Source of the DNA: Geobacillus vulcani PSS1
GTDB lineage: Bacteria > Bacillota > Bacilli > Bacillales > Anoxybacillaceae
Assembly (NCBI RefSeq): GCF_000733845.1
Contig: NZ_JPOI01000001.1
Coordinates: 2,023,501-2,087,500, forward strand
Direction of reading: 5' to 3'
DNA: 64,000 nt
This document shows positions 43,047 through 52,571 of the stretch, one piece after another. The position numbers and the translations under genes were made by a program. Position 1 is the first letter of the stretch. Every line of letters begins with the position of its first letter. A model generated the notes under the pieces. It made no database searches, was not told the origin of the DNA, and saw only the letters and a program-made list of their open reading frames with translations.

Positions 43047-44939
43047 TTGGACTTGACGAAAATTGACCATCCACGCGTTGTCAAAAACATGTCCATCCTT
43101 GAGCTGAAGCAGTTAAGCGCCGAGATCCGGCGGTTTTTAATTGAGAAGCTGTCGAAAACCGGCGGGCATATCGGTCCGAATTTAGGGGTCGTCGAGCTGA
43201 CGATCGCTCTCCACCGCGAGTTTGACAGCCCAAAAGACAAGCTCATTTGGGATGTCGGACATCAGTCATACGTGCATAAAATTTTGACCGGCCGCGCCGC
43301 CCAATTCGACACGCTCCGCCAATACAAGGGGCTGTCCGGGTTCCCGAAACGGAGCGAAAGCGAGCATGACGTGTGGGAAACGGGCCATAGCTCAACGTCG
43401 CTGTCTGCAGCGATGGGAATGGCGATCGCCCGTGATTTGAAAGGGACGGATGAATACATCGTGCCGATCATCGGCGACGGGGCGCTCACCGGCGGCATGG
43501 CGCTGGAGGCGCTCAACCATATCGGGCATGAAAAAACGGATATGATTGTCATCTTGAACGACAATGAAATGTCGATTGCCCCGAACGTCGGTGCGTTGCA
43601 CAACATCCTCGGCCGGCTGCGCACCGCCGGCAAATACCAATGGGTGAAAGACGAACTGGAGATGCTGCTCAAGCGCATCCCGGCGGTTGGCGGCAAGCTG
43701 GCGGCGACCGCCGAGCGGCTAAAAGACAGCTTGAAATATTTGCTTGTTTCCGGCGTCTTTTTTGAAGAGCTTGGGTTTACGTATTTAGGTCCGGTCGACG
43801 GCCACGATTTTGAGGATTTGCTTGAAAACTTGCGCTACGCGAAGAAGATGAAAGGTCCGGTTCTTGTGCATGTCATCACGAAAAAAGGGAAAGGATACAG
43901 TCCGGCGGAAAACGACAGAGTCGGCACGTGGCATGGGACCGGGCCGTACAAAATCGAAACGGGCGCTTTTGTCAAAACGAAAGAGGCCGGTCCGTCATGG
44001 AGCGCGTTGGTCAGCGAAACGGTGCGCCGGCTCGCCCGCACCGACCCGCGCATTGTCGCGATTACGCCGGCGATGCCGGTCGGCTCGAAGTTGGAAGGGT
44101 TCGCCAGCGAGTTCCCAGATCGGATGTTTGATGTTGGCATCGCCGAGCAGCACGCGACAACGCTCGCGGCTGGATTGGCGACGCAAGGGATGAAACCGTT
44201 TTTGGCCATTTATTCGACGTTTTTGCAACGAGCCTATGACCAAGTCGTTCATGATGTATGCCGACAAAACTTAAATGTCTTTTTCGCCATTGACCGCGCT
44301 GGGTTGGTCGGGGCGGACGGCGAAACGCACCAAGGGGTGTTTGACATCGCCTTTTTGCGTCATGTGCCGAACTTGGTGTTGATGATGCCAAAAGACGAAA
44401 ACGAAGGACAGCACATGGTGTACACCGCCCTTCGCTATGACGACGGGCCAATCGCCATGCGTTTTCCGCGCGGCAACGGGCTTGGCGTGCCGCTTGATGA
44501 GGAGCTGAAAGAAATTCCCATCGGCACGTGGGAAGTGTTGCGCGACGGTCGCGATGCGGCGATTTTGACGTTTGGCACGACGATTTCAATGGCGCTTAAG
44601 GCGGCTGATGAGCTGGCGAAAGATGGCGTATCGGTGAAAGTCGTCAACGCTCGTTTTTTGAAGCCGATGGATGAAGCAATGCTTCACGAACTGCTTGAGA
44701 GCCGCCTGCCGATCCTAACGATCGAAGAGGCGGTGCTGCAAGGCGGCTTTGGCAGTGCTGTGCTGGAGTTTGCTCACGACCATGGTTATCACGGAGCGGT
44801 CATCGAACGGATGGGCATCCCGGACCGCTTTATCGAACATGGAAGCGTCAGCGAGCTGCTCAATGAAATCGGGCTGACGCCGACCCATGTCATCGACCGC
44901 ATCAAAATGATGGTGCCAAGAAAACAGAAAAGGGCTTGA
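43047..44939 (+). CDS. dxs: 1-deoxy-D-xylulose-5-phosphate synthase
   Basis: A 630-residue thiamine-diphosphate transketolase-like enzyme, the first step of the MEP isoprenoid pathway. Thiamine-binding [18 protein letters not shown]...[10 protein letters not shown] and the [18 protein letters not shown] segment are intact. TTG start at 43047, matching the family N terminus (MDLTKI); its ribosome site is weak, and a 9-codon ATG frame at 43027 overlaps it out of phase. Followed by tlyA 3 nt later. Confidence 0.95.
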   Translation: MDLTKIDHPRVVKNMSILELKQLSAEIRRFLIEKLSKTGGHIGPNLGVVELTIALHREFDSPKDKLIWDVGHQSYVHKILTGRAAQFDTLRQYKGLSGFPKRSESEHDVWETGHSSTSLSAAMGMAIARDLKGTDEYIVPIIGDGALTGGMALEALNHIGHEKTDMIVILNDNEMSIAPNVGALHNILGRLRTAGKYQWVKDELEMLLKRIPAVGGKLAATAERLKDSLKYLLVSGVFFEELGFTYLGPVDGHDFEDLLENLRYAKKMKGPVLVHVITKKGKGYSPAENDRVGTWHGTGPYKIETGAFVKTKEAGPSWSALVSETVRRLARTDPRIVAITPAMPVGSKLEGFASEFPDRMFDVGIAEQHATTLAAGLATQGMKPFLAIYSTFLQRAYDQVVHDVCRQNLNVFFAIDRAGLVGADGETHQGVFDIAFLRHVPNLVLMMPKDENEGQHMVYTALRYDDGPIAMRFPRGNGLGVPLDEELKEIPIGTWEVLRDGRDAAILTFGTTISMALKAADELAKDGVSVKVVNARFLKPMDEAMLHELLESRLPILTIEEAVLQGGFGSAVLEFAHDHGYHGAVIERMGIPDRFIEHGSVSELLNEIGLTPTHVIDRIKMMVPRKQKRA

Positions 44940-44942
44940 GAC

Positions 44943-45791
44943 ATGAAAGGGAAAAAAGAACGGCTCGATGTGCTGCTTGTTGAACGCGGGCTGGCGGAAA
45001 CGCGGGAAAAGGCGAAGCGGGCGATCATGGCCGGGCTTGTCTATTCCAACGACGTTCGACTCGATAAGCCCGGGGAAAAAGTGCCGATTGACATTTCGCT
45101 TGAGGTGAAAGGCAACCCGCTTCCGTACGTCAGCCGCGGTGGATTGAAACTGGAAAAAGCGTTGCGGGAGTTTCACATTCGCCTGGAAAATAAAATTGTT
45201 CTTGACATCGGCGCGTCGACCGGCGGTTTCACCGACTGTGCCTTGCAGCACGGGGCGAAGCTGTCGTATGCTGTCGATGTCGGCTACAACCAGCTTGCCT
45301 GGAAGCTGCGTCAAGACGAGCGCGTCGTCGTGATGGAGCGAACGAACTTCCGCTACGTGACGCCGGATCAGTTTACGAAAGGGCTGCCGGAAATAGCCGT
45401 TATCGATGTCTCGTTTATTTCGTTGCGGCTTATTTTGCCGGTTGTCAAGACGGTCATTGTGCCGGGCGGCGATGTGATTGCTCTCGTCAAGCCGCAGTTT
45501 GAAGCCGGCAAGGAAAAGGTCGGCAAAAAAGGGATCGTGCGCGATCCGGCTGTTCATGAAGACGTGCTTGAGTCGATCGTTCGGTTCGCATGTGCTGAAG
45601 GATTTGATGTTTTGCACTTATCGTATTCGCCGATCACCGGCGGTGACGGCAACATTGAGTTTTTGCTCCACGCCGTTTATTCGGGGGAAAGTCGTGAAGG
45701 GGAAAACCGATTGCCGACACCGATCGCTTATATAGTGCGCGAGGCGCATGCCCGCCTGCGCGCCGGGAGGACAGAAGCGAACGGTGAATAG
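44943..45791 (+). CDS. tlyA: TlyA/YqxC rRNA 2'-O-methyltransferase family
   Basis: A 282-residue protein with an N-terminal S4 RNA-binding domain (RLDVLLVERGLAETREKAKRAIMAG) and an FtsJ-type Rossmann methyltransferase (VLDIGASTGGFTDCALQ; later VKPQFEAGKEKVGKKGIV). Homologues methylate 16S/23S rRNA riboses and were earlier called haemolysins; the rRNA role is more likely. Sits between dxs and ahrC as in B. subtilis. Confidence 0.92.
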   Translation: MKGKKERLDVLLVERGLAETREKAKRAIMAGLVYSNDVRLDKPGEKVPIDISLEVKGNPLPYVSRGGLKLEKALREFHIRLENKIVLDIGASTGGFTDCALQHGAKLSYAVDVGYNQLAWKLRQDERVVVMERTNFRYVTPDQFTKGLPEIAVIDVSFISLRLILPVVKTVIVPGGDVIALVKPQFEAGKEKVGKKGIVRDPAVHEDVLESIVRFACAEGFDVLHLSYSPITGGDGNIEFLLHAVYSGESREGENRLPTPIAYIVREAHARLRAGRTEANGE

Positions 45792-45845
45792 CGCCGGCGG
45801 GATGAAACACAGCGTGGCATGTTGCAAGCGGGGAGGTGGCGCAAT

Positions 45846-46295
45846 GTGAGCAAAGGGCAAAGGCATATTAAAATTCGCGAAATCATTATGAACCATGACA
45901 TTGAAACGCAAGACGAGCTTGTCGATCGGCTGAGAGAAGCTGGCTTTAACGTCACTCAGGCGACCGTCTCGCGCGACATTAAAGAGATGCAGCTCGTCAA
46001 AGTGCCCATGGCCAACGGCCGCTACAAGTACAGCCTTCCGTCCGACCAACGCTTCAATCCGTTGCAAAAGCTGAAACGGGCGCTTGTTGATGTGTTTGTG
46101 AAGCTTGACGGAACGGGCAACTTGCTCGTCTTGCGGACGTTGCCGGGCAACGCCCATGCCGTCGGCGTCTTGCTCGACAACTTGGATTGGAACGAAATCG
46201 TCGGTACGATTTGCGGCGACGATACGTGCCTAATCATTTGCCGGACGCCAAAAGATGCGAAAAAAGTGTCCGACCAGCTGTTGTCTATGCTCTAG
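45846..46295 (+). CDS. ahrC: Arginine repressor AhrC/ArgR
   Basis: A 149-residue arginine-responsive repressor/activator. The N-terminal winged helix ([21 protein letters not shown] then [19 protein letters not shown]) and C-terminal oligomerisation/arginine-binding domain ([14 protein letters not shown]) are near-identical to the G. stearothermophilus ArgR I recall. GTG start at 45846 after GGGGAGGTGG; the frame opens at 45819. Confidence 0.95.
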   Translation: MSKGQRHIKIREIIMNHDIETQDELVDRLREAGFNVTQATVSRDIKEMQLVKVPMANGRYKYSLPSDQRFNPLQKLKRALVDVFVKLDGTGNLLVLRTLPGNAHAVGVLLDNLDWNEIVGTICGDDTCLIICRTPKDAKKVSDQLLSML

Positions 46296-46356
46296 TCGAG
46301 GACCGGCCCAGCTTCCGTTCTGCGTTCAAGGACGGAACGACGGGGACGGTCCTCGC

Positions 46357-46384
46357 TTGCGAATTCGAACATATGTGCTATAAT
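46357..46384 (+). promoter_or_regulatory. recN promoter with embedded LexA-like box
   Basis: -35 TTGCGA (46357-46362), 16-nt spacer, -10 TATAAT (46379-46384) with the TG extension TGC. The spacer contains CGAACATATGTGCT (46366-46379), one base from the Bacillus SOS box consensus CGAACRNRYGTTYC. SOS control of recN is therefore likely. Confidence 0.72.
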
Positions 46385-46422
46385 CAAAAGGAGAATCAAT
46401 CGGACAGGCAAGGAGTGGTGAA

Positions 46423-48144
46423 ATGCTCGCCGAGCTGTCGATTAAAAATTTCGCCATTATCGAGTCGCTCTCGCTGTCGTTCGACAAAGGGCTGACGGTG
46501 TTAACCGGCGAAACGGGAGCCGGCAAATCGATCATCATCGACGCCATTCATTTGTTGATCGGCGGACGCGGCTCCGCTGAATTTGTCCGCTTCGGAGCCG
46601 AAAAGGCGGAAATCGAAGGGTTGTTTTTGCTTGATGATGACCGCCATCCGTGTTGGCAAAAATGCGCGGACGTTGGCATCGACGCCAGCGACGGCATGAT
46701 CGTGTTGCGCCGCGATATTTTAGCCAATGGCAAAAGCGTCTGCCGCATTAACGGCAAGCTCGTCACCACGGCGGTGTTGCGCGACATCGGGACGACGCTT
46801 GTTGATATTCACGGCCAGCATGAACATCAAGAACTGATGGATCCGTCCCGTCATCTGCCGCTTTTAGACGAGTTCGGCGGCCTAGAGGCGGCAGAGGCGC
46901 TTGCCCGCTACCGCGCCGTTTATGAGCGGTATGAGGCGCTCGGAAACAAATTAAAAAAGCTGAGTGAAAATGAGCAGCAAATGGCGCATCGGCTTGATTT
47001 GCTGACGTTTCAGTTGCGCGAAATCGAGCAGGCGGCACTCGAGCCGGGCGAGGACGAGCGGTTGATGGAAGAAAAAGTGCACATTGTCAATTTTCAAAAA
47101 ATTTACACCGCGCTGCAGAAAAGCTATGAGGCGCTGGCCGGCGATGGGCGCGGACTTGATTCCGTCGGGGAGGCGATGCGCCATCTCGATGACGTTGCGG
47201 GCATGGACGCAGCGCTCAAAGACGCGCATGAAACGACGGCGAACTGCTACTATTTGCTCGAGGAAGTCATGTATAAGCTGCGCGATCAAATTGAGGAGAT
47301 GGAGTACGACCCAGCGCGGCTCGATGCCATTGAAAGCCGCCTCGCGGAAATCGGACAGCTCAAACGGAAATACGGGGCGACGATCGCCGATATTTTGCAC
47401 TATGCCGAGACGATCGCCGAGGAAATCGAGACAATCGAAAATCGCGAAACGCATGTGCATGAACTTAAGCAGCAGCTCGCTTTGGTGACGGACGAGTTGC
47501 TCACAGAGGCGAAAAACGTCACCGCTGTTCGGCAAACGTATGCCCGGCGCTTGATCGAGCGCATTCATCAAGAACTGAAAGACTTATACATGGACAAAAC
47601 GAAATTTGACATCGTATTTGCCAAGCGCGAGGGATCGCTTGACGCCCCGTTGGTCGACGGCGTGCCGGTTAAATTTCAGGAAGACGGCATCGATGTCATC
47701 GAGTTTTACATTTCGACGAATGTCGGCGAGCCGTTGAAGCCGCTTGCCAAAGTTGCTTCCGGTGGTGAGCTGTCGCGCATTATGCTGGCGTTGAAAACGA
47801 TTTTTTCCAAACATCAAGGAGTGACGTCGATTGTTTTTGATGAGGTCGACACCGGCGTCAGCGGACGCGTTGCCCAGGCGATGGCGGAAAAAATTTACCG
47901 CATCGCCAGCCAGTCGCAAGTGCTTTGCATTTCCCATCTGCCGCAAGTCGCCGCGATGGCGGACACGCACTTGTTGATCACCAAAGAGACGGACGGAGAG
48001 CGAACAAAAACGGTCGTGAGAAAACTCGATGAAGAGGAGAAAGTGAAGGAAATCGGGCGGATGATTTCCGGTGTTGAGATGACGGAATTGACGAAACGTC
48101 ATGCGAAAGAATTGTTGGAGCTGGCGGCGAAAATGAAACATTGA
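46423..48144 (+). CDS. recN: DNA repair protein RecN
   Basis: A 573-residue SMC-like ATPase acting early in double-strand-break repair. Walker A GETGAGKSIIIDAI near residue 30, LVDIHGQHEHQELMD near residue 127, a central coiled coil, and signature ASGGELSRIMLALK with Walker B SIVFDEVDTGVSG near the C terminus. ATG 46423 follows AAGGAGTGG. It has its own LexA-box promoter. Confidence 0.95.
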   Translation: MLAELSIKNFAIIESLSLSFDKGLTVLTGETGAGKSIIIDAIHLLIGGRGSAEFVRFGAEKAEIEGLFLLDDDRHPCWQKCADVGIDASDGMIVLRRDILANGKSVCRINGKLVTTAVLRDIGTTLVDIHGQHEHQELMDPSRHLPLLDEFGGLEAAEALARYRAVYERYEALGNKLKKLSENEQQMAHRLDLLTFQLREIEQAALEPGEDERLMEEKVHIVNFQKIYTALQKSYEALAGDGRGLDSVGEAMRHLDDVAGMDAALKDAHETTANCYYLLEEVMYKLRDQIEEMEYDPARLDAIESRLAEIGQLKRKYGATIADILHYAETIAEEIETIENRETHVHELKQQLALVTDELLTEAKNVTAVRQTYARRLIERIHQELKDLYMDKTKFDIVFAKREGSLDAPLVDGVPVKFQEDGIDVIEFYISTNVGEPLKPLAKVASGGELSRIMLALKTIFSKHQGVTSIVFDEVDTGVSGRVAQAMAEKIYRIASQSQVLCISHLPQVAAMADTHLLITKETDGERTKTVVRKLDEEEKVKEIGRMISGVEMTELTKRHAKELLELAAKMKH

Positions 48145-48281
48145 TTCCTGTTTCCTCTGTTTGTCGAGGGGAAGCGCATCCCTCTCAAAGCGGGCCGATT
48201 CCGTCTGCCTGTTCTGCCTTGGCGCTCGCTTTCCCTAAAGAGAGCTACGGTGTTTCATAAAGATAAGCAAAGAGCCGCGCG

Positions 48282-48323
48282 GCTGTCCGGATGCAAGTCC
48301 ATCCAATTCCGGACAGCTTTTTT
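48282..48323 (+). terminator. Terminator after recN
   Basis: Arms GCTGTCCGG (48282-48290) / CCGGACAGC (48309-48317) followed by six Ts. The 274-nt recN-spoIVB gap otherwise shows nothing recognisable; no convincing sigma-G promoter was found. Confidence 0.85.
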
Positions 48324-48418
48324 ATCGGCGTGGCGATTATATTTTCCCCGGTTCAGGCAAAATTAAAACTGTAACCGTTTTTGTATGGTGTAGGCGGGAG
48401 CGAGGAGAGTGGACGACA

Positions 48419-49714
48419 TTGAATAAAGAAACGGCGCGAAAAATCGCAGGAGTGCTTCTCCTTGGCATATTGACGGCCATGGCTTTTTCCAAACCGCTGA
48501 AGGAATATTGGCAAATTCCGAAGCAGCTTGTCCTGTTTGAAGGCGATGCGGTTGAATTTCCTGCCGCTTCCCTTCCCGTGCAAGCGGCCGTCAATGACCG
48601 AAACGCTCCCAAAACGCTCAACATTGAGCGAAAAAACGGTTCTCTGTCTGTAAAGGCGAAACGCCGCGGACATGAAACGATGGTGTTGCAAGTTGCCGGA
48701 ATGCCGATCAAGCAAGTGGATGTCAATGTGCTGCCGACGCTCAAAGTCATTCCCGGCGGGCAATCGATCGGTGTCAAGCTCAACACTGTCGGCGTTCTTG
48801 TCGTCGGTTACCACCTTATCGAAACCGAAAACGGGAAAAAATCGCCGGGAGAGGCAGCCGGCATTCAAGTCGGCGACATCATTATCGGCATTAACGGCCA
48901 AAAAATCGAAAACATGAGCGACCTCTCCCCTTTCATTGAGGAGGCCGGCAAAACTGGAAAACCGCTTCATCTAAAAATTCTGCGCGATCAGCACTCCATG
49001 ACGGTGAAGCTCGTTCCGCTGCGAGACAAACATGACGATGTGTACCGCATCGGTCTGTACATTCGCGATTCGGCTGCCGGCATTGGGACGATGACGTTTT
49101 ATGACCCTAAATCGAAAACCTATGGCGCACTTGGCCATGTCATCTCTGACATGGATACGAAAAAGCCAATTGTCGTGCAAAACGGGCAAATTATGCGTTC
49201 GACCGTTACATCGATCGAAAAAGGAACGAGCGGCAATCCAGGTGAAAAATTAGCCCGCTTTTCCGACGGTGAAGAAGTGATCGGCACGATCACCACCAAC
49301 AGCCCGTTTGGCATTTTCGGCAAGCTGATCAAACCACTGCCAGCCGGACCATTCACCAAGCCGATTCCTGTCGCGCTCGCCAGCCAAGTGAAAGAAGGAC
49401 CGGCAAAAATGTTGACAGTCGTGGAAAACGATAAAGTCGAACAATTTGATGTGGAAATTGTCAGCACCATTCCACAAAAATTCCCAGCAACAAAAGGGCT
49501 GGTGATCCGCGTGACCGACCCACGTCTGTTAAAGAAAACGGGGGGGATTGTCCAAGGGATGAGCGGCAGTCCGATCATCCAGGACGGAAAACTCGTCGGT
49601 GCAGTGACGCACGTTTTCGTGAACGATCCGACATCCGGCTATGGCGTCCACATTGAGTGGATGCTGCAAGAGGCAGGCATCGATCTATACGGTAGACAAA
49701 AGAAAGCGAGCTGA
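48419..49714 (+). CDS. spoIVB: SpoIVB, sporulation signalling serine protease (S55)
   Basis: A 431-residue protein with an N-terminal membrane anchor, a PDZ domain (about residues 110-200: [37 protein letters not shown]) and an S55 protease domain. Catalytic H240 lies in GALGHVISD and S384 in [11 protein letters not shown], equivalent to H236 and S378 of the B. subtilis enzyme. Secreted from the forespore, it cleaves SpoIVFA to trigger pro-sigma-K processing. TTG start at 48419 after GAGGAGAG. Ends in a terminator overlapping its stop. Confidence 0.94.
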   Translation: MNKETARKIAGVLLLGILTAMAFSKPLKEYWQIPKQLVLFEGDAVEFPAASLPVQAAVNDRNAPKTLNIERKNGSLSVKAKRRGHETMVLQVAGMPIKQVDVNVLPTLKVIPGGQSIGVKLNTVGVLVVGYHLIETENGKKSPGEAAGIQVGDIIIGINGQKIENMSDLSPFIEEAGKTGKPLHLKILRDQHSMTVKLVPLRDKHDDVYRIGLYIRDSAAGIGTMTFYDPKSKTYGALGHVISDMDTKKPIVVQNGQIMRSTVTSIEKGTSGNPGEKLARFSDGEEVIGTITTNSPFGIFGKLIKPLPAGPFTKPIPVALASQVKEGPAKMLTVVENDKVEQFDVEIVSTIPQKFPATKGLVIRVTDPRLLKKTGGIVQGMSGSPIIQDGKLVGAVTHVFVNDPTSGYGVHIEWMLQEAGIDLYGRQKKAS

Positions 49715-49734
49715 TCACGTCGGCTCGCTTTTTC
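49703..49734 (+). terminator. Terminator of spoIVB
   Basis: Arms AAAGCGAGC (49703-49711) / GCTCGCTTT (49723-49731) with a following T-run. Confidence 0.85.
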
Positions 49735-49891
49735 CTGGCAGCCAACATTCGATATTCTTGTGTATATTTGTAATTTGGTGAAAGGATGAACGATTATTTA
49801 TTTGATCACCATTCATCTCTTCCTGATCATCTCAAGACCAATGCGAAATGCTATGAGCGGCTTAATTGATTTTGCCATATGCATGGGGTTG

Positions 49892-49932
49892 CCAGTAAAA
49901 ATTTTTCAAAAAGGCGGCAAAAATTTTGCTGG
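49892..49932. repeat. AT-rich inverted repeat upstream of spo0A
   Basis: Arms CCAGTAAAAATTTTT (49892-49906) and CAAAAATTTTGCTGG (49918-49932) form an imperfect hairpin. Not followed by a T-run, so probably a protein-binding or structural element in the spo0A control region. The surrounding 432-nt gap between spoIVB and spo0A contains no gene. Confidence 0.5.
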
Positions 49933-49985
49933 TTTGGCATAGATATTTGGTGAAACATCCGTTAAAATGAAATGTGTAAAGATTT

Positions 49986-50094
49986 TTCGACAAACGCATC
50001 GTTTTTCAAAACGAATATTGTCTAATAAGCTCATTTTTTGTTATAATTTTTATTTCTTGAAAAATAAAAGGATTTTTTGCTGTTGCTGTCGAAT
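49986..50094 (+). promoter_or_regulatory. spo0A control region: Pv and Ps promoters with 0A boxes
   Basis: A 0A box TGTCGAA is present on the minus strand at 49986-49992. A vegetative sigma-A promoter follows: TTGTCT (50018-50023), 18 nt, TATAAT (50042-50047). A sigma-H-type promoter AGGATTT (50069-50075), 15 nt, GAAT (50091-50094) has a second 0A box TGTCGAA (50087-50093) overlapping its -10. This reproduces the Pv/Ps switch and Spo0A autoregulation described in B. subtilis. Confidence 0.75.
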
Positions 50095-50146
50095 GTAGGT
50101 TAACGGAATGTTACATAGCAAGAACAAGTGGGGGAGGACGATCGTT

Positions 50147-50929
50147 TTGAGCATTAAGGTGTGCATTGCCGATGATAACCGCGAATTGGTGACATTGCTT
50201 GACGAATACATCTCGAGCCAGCCGGACATGGAAGTAGTTGGCATGGCGTATAACGGCCAAGACTGCCTTCATATGCTTGAGGAAAAGCGGCCGGATATTT
50301 TGCTTCTGGACATCATTATGCCGCACTTGGATGGGTTGGCTGTGCTTGAGAAAGTCCGCGCAGGTTATGAGCATCAGCCGAGCGTCATTATGTTGACGGC
50401 GTTCGGCCAGGAGGATGTCACGAAAAAGGCGGTGGAACTTGGCGCTTCCTATTTTATTTTAAAACCGTTCGACATGGAGAATTTGGTCCATCATATTCGG
50501 CAAATTCATGGCAAAACGACGCCGATCATCAAAAAACCGGCGGCTTCCGCCTATCAAGCGCGCGATAACAAGCCGAAAAACTTGGATGCGAGCATTACGA
50601 GCATCATTCATGAAATCGGTGTCCCGGCGCATATTAAAGGCTATTTGTATTTGCGTGAAGCGATCGCGATGGTGTATCACGATATCGAACTGCTTGGCTC
50701 CATTACGAAAGTGTTGTATCCGGACATCGCCAAAAAATACAATACGACGGCCAGCCGCGTCGAGCGCGCCATTCGCCATGCGATCGAAGTCGCTTGGAGC
50801 CGCGGCAACCTCGAATCGATTTCCTCGTTGTTCGGCTATACGGTGAGCGTCTCGAAGGCGAAGCCGACCAACTCTGAATTCATTGCCATGGTGGCCGATA
50901 AGTTGCGGCTCGAGCATAAAGCGTCGTAA
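50147..50929 (+). CDS. spo0A: Spo0A, sporulation master response regulator
   Basis: A 260-residue phosphorelay response regulator. The receiver domain (residues 1-120) has the acidic pocket D9/D10, phospho-acceptor D55 (LLLDIIMP), and KPF lysine. After a linker comes the Spo0A-specific DNA-binding domain with its long recognition helix ([21 protein letters not shown]). TTG start at 50147, about 9 nt from GGGGAGG; the frame opens at 50108. Followed by a terminator. Confidence 0.97.
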
Positions 50930-50959
50930 GTGGCAATGAGAAAACGGTGCTGCATCGGC

Positions 50960-50990
50960 AAGACGCCCCGCGGATGGGGCGTCTTTTCTT
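50960..50990 (+). terminator. Terminator of spo0A
   Basis: Perfect ten-base-pair stem AAGACGCCCC (50960-50969) / GGGGCGTCTT (50976-50985) followed by TTTCTT. Confidence 0.88.
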
Positions 50991-51120
50991 GCGGGTGATC
51001 AAGTTCTTTGCGGTTGATATTGCGCAAAGTTGATCAACCGTATAACGGCTTGATCCTGCTAGGGGCAGGCAAAAGCGGCACCGGCGGAATGGGCGGCTTC
51101 GCCTTCCAAAGGCAAGGCGA

Positions 51121-51273
51121 TTAAGAGGAACCGTTTTCTTTTTCTTTCTTCTCCAATTCAAGCAGTTTGTTCATGAGAATGTGCGGCGGCATATGCATGA
51201 TCTGCTCGATCGGCACGCCGAGCGCTTTGGCCAGCTTTTGCGCCGTTTCCAGTGAAATTCTTAACGGTTGCAT
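51121..51273 (-). CDS. yycC: YycC-like small protein
   Basis: A 50-residue protein beginning MQPLRISLETAQKLAKALGV, with VPIEQIMHMPPHILMNKLLE and a lysine/glutamate-rich tail. It closely resembles B. subtilis YycC, a conserved small protein of unknown function. The ATG at 51273 is 5 nt from GAGGTG (51279-51284); a second ATG at 51276 is too close to it. It is a separate minus-strand gene between spo0A and the glycerophosphodiesterase gene. Confidence 0.78.
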   Translation of the reverse strand: MQPLRISLETAQKLAKALGVPIEQIMHMPPHILMNKLLELEKKEKENGSS

Positions 51274-51380
51274 CATCTCACCTCATTTGTTCATAGTATT
51301 ACAATAGTATAACCGACCACCGCCGGCTTCGGCCAGCTTGTTGGCTGAAGGGCGAATGAATGTGAAGGGAAGAAAACAAA

Positions 51381-52109
51381 ATGACATTGATTTTTGCCCA
51401 CCGCGGGGCGGCAGGGACACACCCGGAAAACACGATGGCGGCGTTCATCGAGGCGGAAAAAGCGGGAGCGGACGGCATTGAACTCGATGTGCAGCTCACA
51501 AAAGATGGCGAAGTAGTCGTCATTCATGACGAAACGGTCGATCGGACGACAAATGGAAACGGCTGGGTGAAAGACATGACGTACCGAGAGCTTCGCCGTT
51601 TGAACGCGGCGGCCATGTGGGACGGCAAGCATGGCCATTGTCCGATTCCGCATCTTGAGGAAGTGCTCGCTTGGTTGTCATCAACACGAATGGTGGTTAA
51701 CATCGAGCTGAAAAACAGCTTGATCGCTTACGAAAAGCTCGAGCAAAAAACGATCGCCCTCGTGCGCCGCTATGGGCTTGAAAAGCGGACGATTTTGTCA
51801 TCGTTCAACCATAATAGCATGCGCCTTTGCCGGAAGCTTGCACCGGAAATCGAGACGGCACTCTTGTACATTGAGCCGCTGTATGACCCATGGACGTATG
51901 TGCGGGCGATGAACGCCGACGGGGTGCATCCACACCATCGGACGGTGACGGCGGAATTTGCCGCCGAAGCGCGGCGGCGCGGGGTGGCGGTCCGCCCGTT
52001 TACGGTGAATAAGCGAAACGTGATGAAAACGATGTTTGCTTATGGCGTTGACGCCGTCTTCACCGACTACCCGAGCCAAGCGAAGCAATGGAAAGAGAAA
52101 ACGCCTTAA
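51381..52109 (+). CDS. Glycerophosphodiester phosphodiesterase (YqiK/UgpQ-like)
   Basis: A 242-residue GDPD TIM barrel hydrolysing glycerophosphodiesters to glycerol-3-phosphate and an alcohol. Catalytic residues are visible in FAHRGAAGTHPENT (His, Arg), EADGIELDVQLTKDGEVVVIHD (Glu, Asp, His) and VNIELK. No signal peptide, so cytoplasmic, like B. subtilis YqiK which lies in the same region. Its stop codon lies inside the following terminator. Confidence 0.92.
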   Translation: MTLIFAHRGAAGTHPENTMAAFIEAEKAGADGIELDVQLTKDGEVVVIHDETVDRTTNGNGWVKDMTYRELRRLNAAAMWDGKHGHCPIPHLEEVLAWLSSTRMVVNIELKNSLIAYEKLEQKTIALVRRYGLEKRTILSSFNHNSMRLCRKLAPEIETALLYIEPLYDPWTYVRAMNADGVHPHHRTVTAEFAAEARRRGVAVRPFTVNKRNVMKTMFAYGVDAVFTDYPSQAKQWKEKTP

Positions 52110-52132
52110 CGAGAGACGTTAAGGCGTTTTTT
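52098..52132. terminator. Terminator after the glycerophosphodiesterase gene
   Basis: Twelve-base-pair perfect stem AAACGCCTTAAC (52099-52110) / GTTAAGGCGTTT (52118-52129) followed by Ts, with As on the other side. May also serve the convergent yqzF gene. Confidence 0.88.
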
Positions 52133-52184
52133 GGCTTGCCTTGAAATGGATGTTTTCCAATGCAATAGGCATCAACGTTCCGAG

Positions 52185-52433
52185 TCAAGGTGTTTTTCGT
52201 TTTCGTTGAAAACGCGCCTGCACCTTGTTTCGCTTCCGGTCGCGGTGCAGCAAAAATCCCCCGATAAACGCCAGCCCGACCGCAAACAGCGCGAGCCCGG
52301 CGAGAAATTGCAGCCATAAGGCAGAAAACAACGGCCCGCTGATGCCAAACAACGCATCGCGCATCCACTTGATGCCAAGCGCCGCTCCAAGCCCGGGAAT
52401 GACTAAAATCAACAGCGCAATCATTCGCTCCAT
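52185..52433 (-). CDS. yqzF: YqzF, DUF2627 membrane protein
   Basis: An 82-residue protein with two membrane helices (ALLILVIPGLGAALGIKWM and LAGLALFAVGLAFIGGFLLH) and a basic tail, matching DUF2627. Function unknown. ATG 52433 gives family length and follows AAGGAA; the frame runs on to 52634. It is divergent from bkdR, as in B. subtilis. Confidence 0.82.
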   Translation of the reverse strand: MERMIALLILVIPGLGAALGIKWMRDALFGISGPLFSALWLQFLAGLALFAVGLAFIGGFLLHRDRKRNKVQARFQRKRKTP

Positions 52434-52494
52434 GGCGTCGCGTTCCTTTCCAAAAAGAGTGGCCTTATCGACTATCATAGCGTGTATTGCCGAT

Positions 52495-52524
52495 TTGTCA
52501 AGGAAAGAACCGATCAAGTATGAT
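52495..52524 (+). promoter_or_regulatory. Sigma-A promoter of bkdR
   Basis: TTGTCA (52495-52500), 18-nt spacer, TATGAT (52519-52524), 47 nt upstream of the bkdR ATG. Confidence 0.65.
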
Positions 52525-52571
52525 AGAAGTGTCTGCAAAAACTGGCATAGGATAAAGCGTGGTGGACGAAT

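Noticed and set aside
48145..48418. Sigma-G promoter for spoIVB
   Set aside because: No convincing GMATR-N18-CATNHTA combination was found, though the gene is forespore-expressed in B. subtilis.
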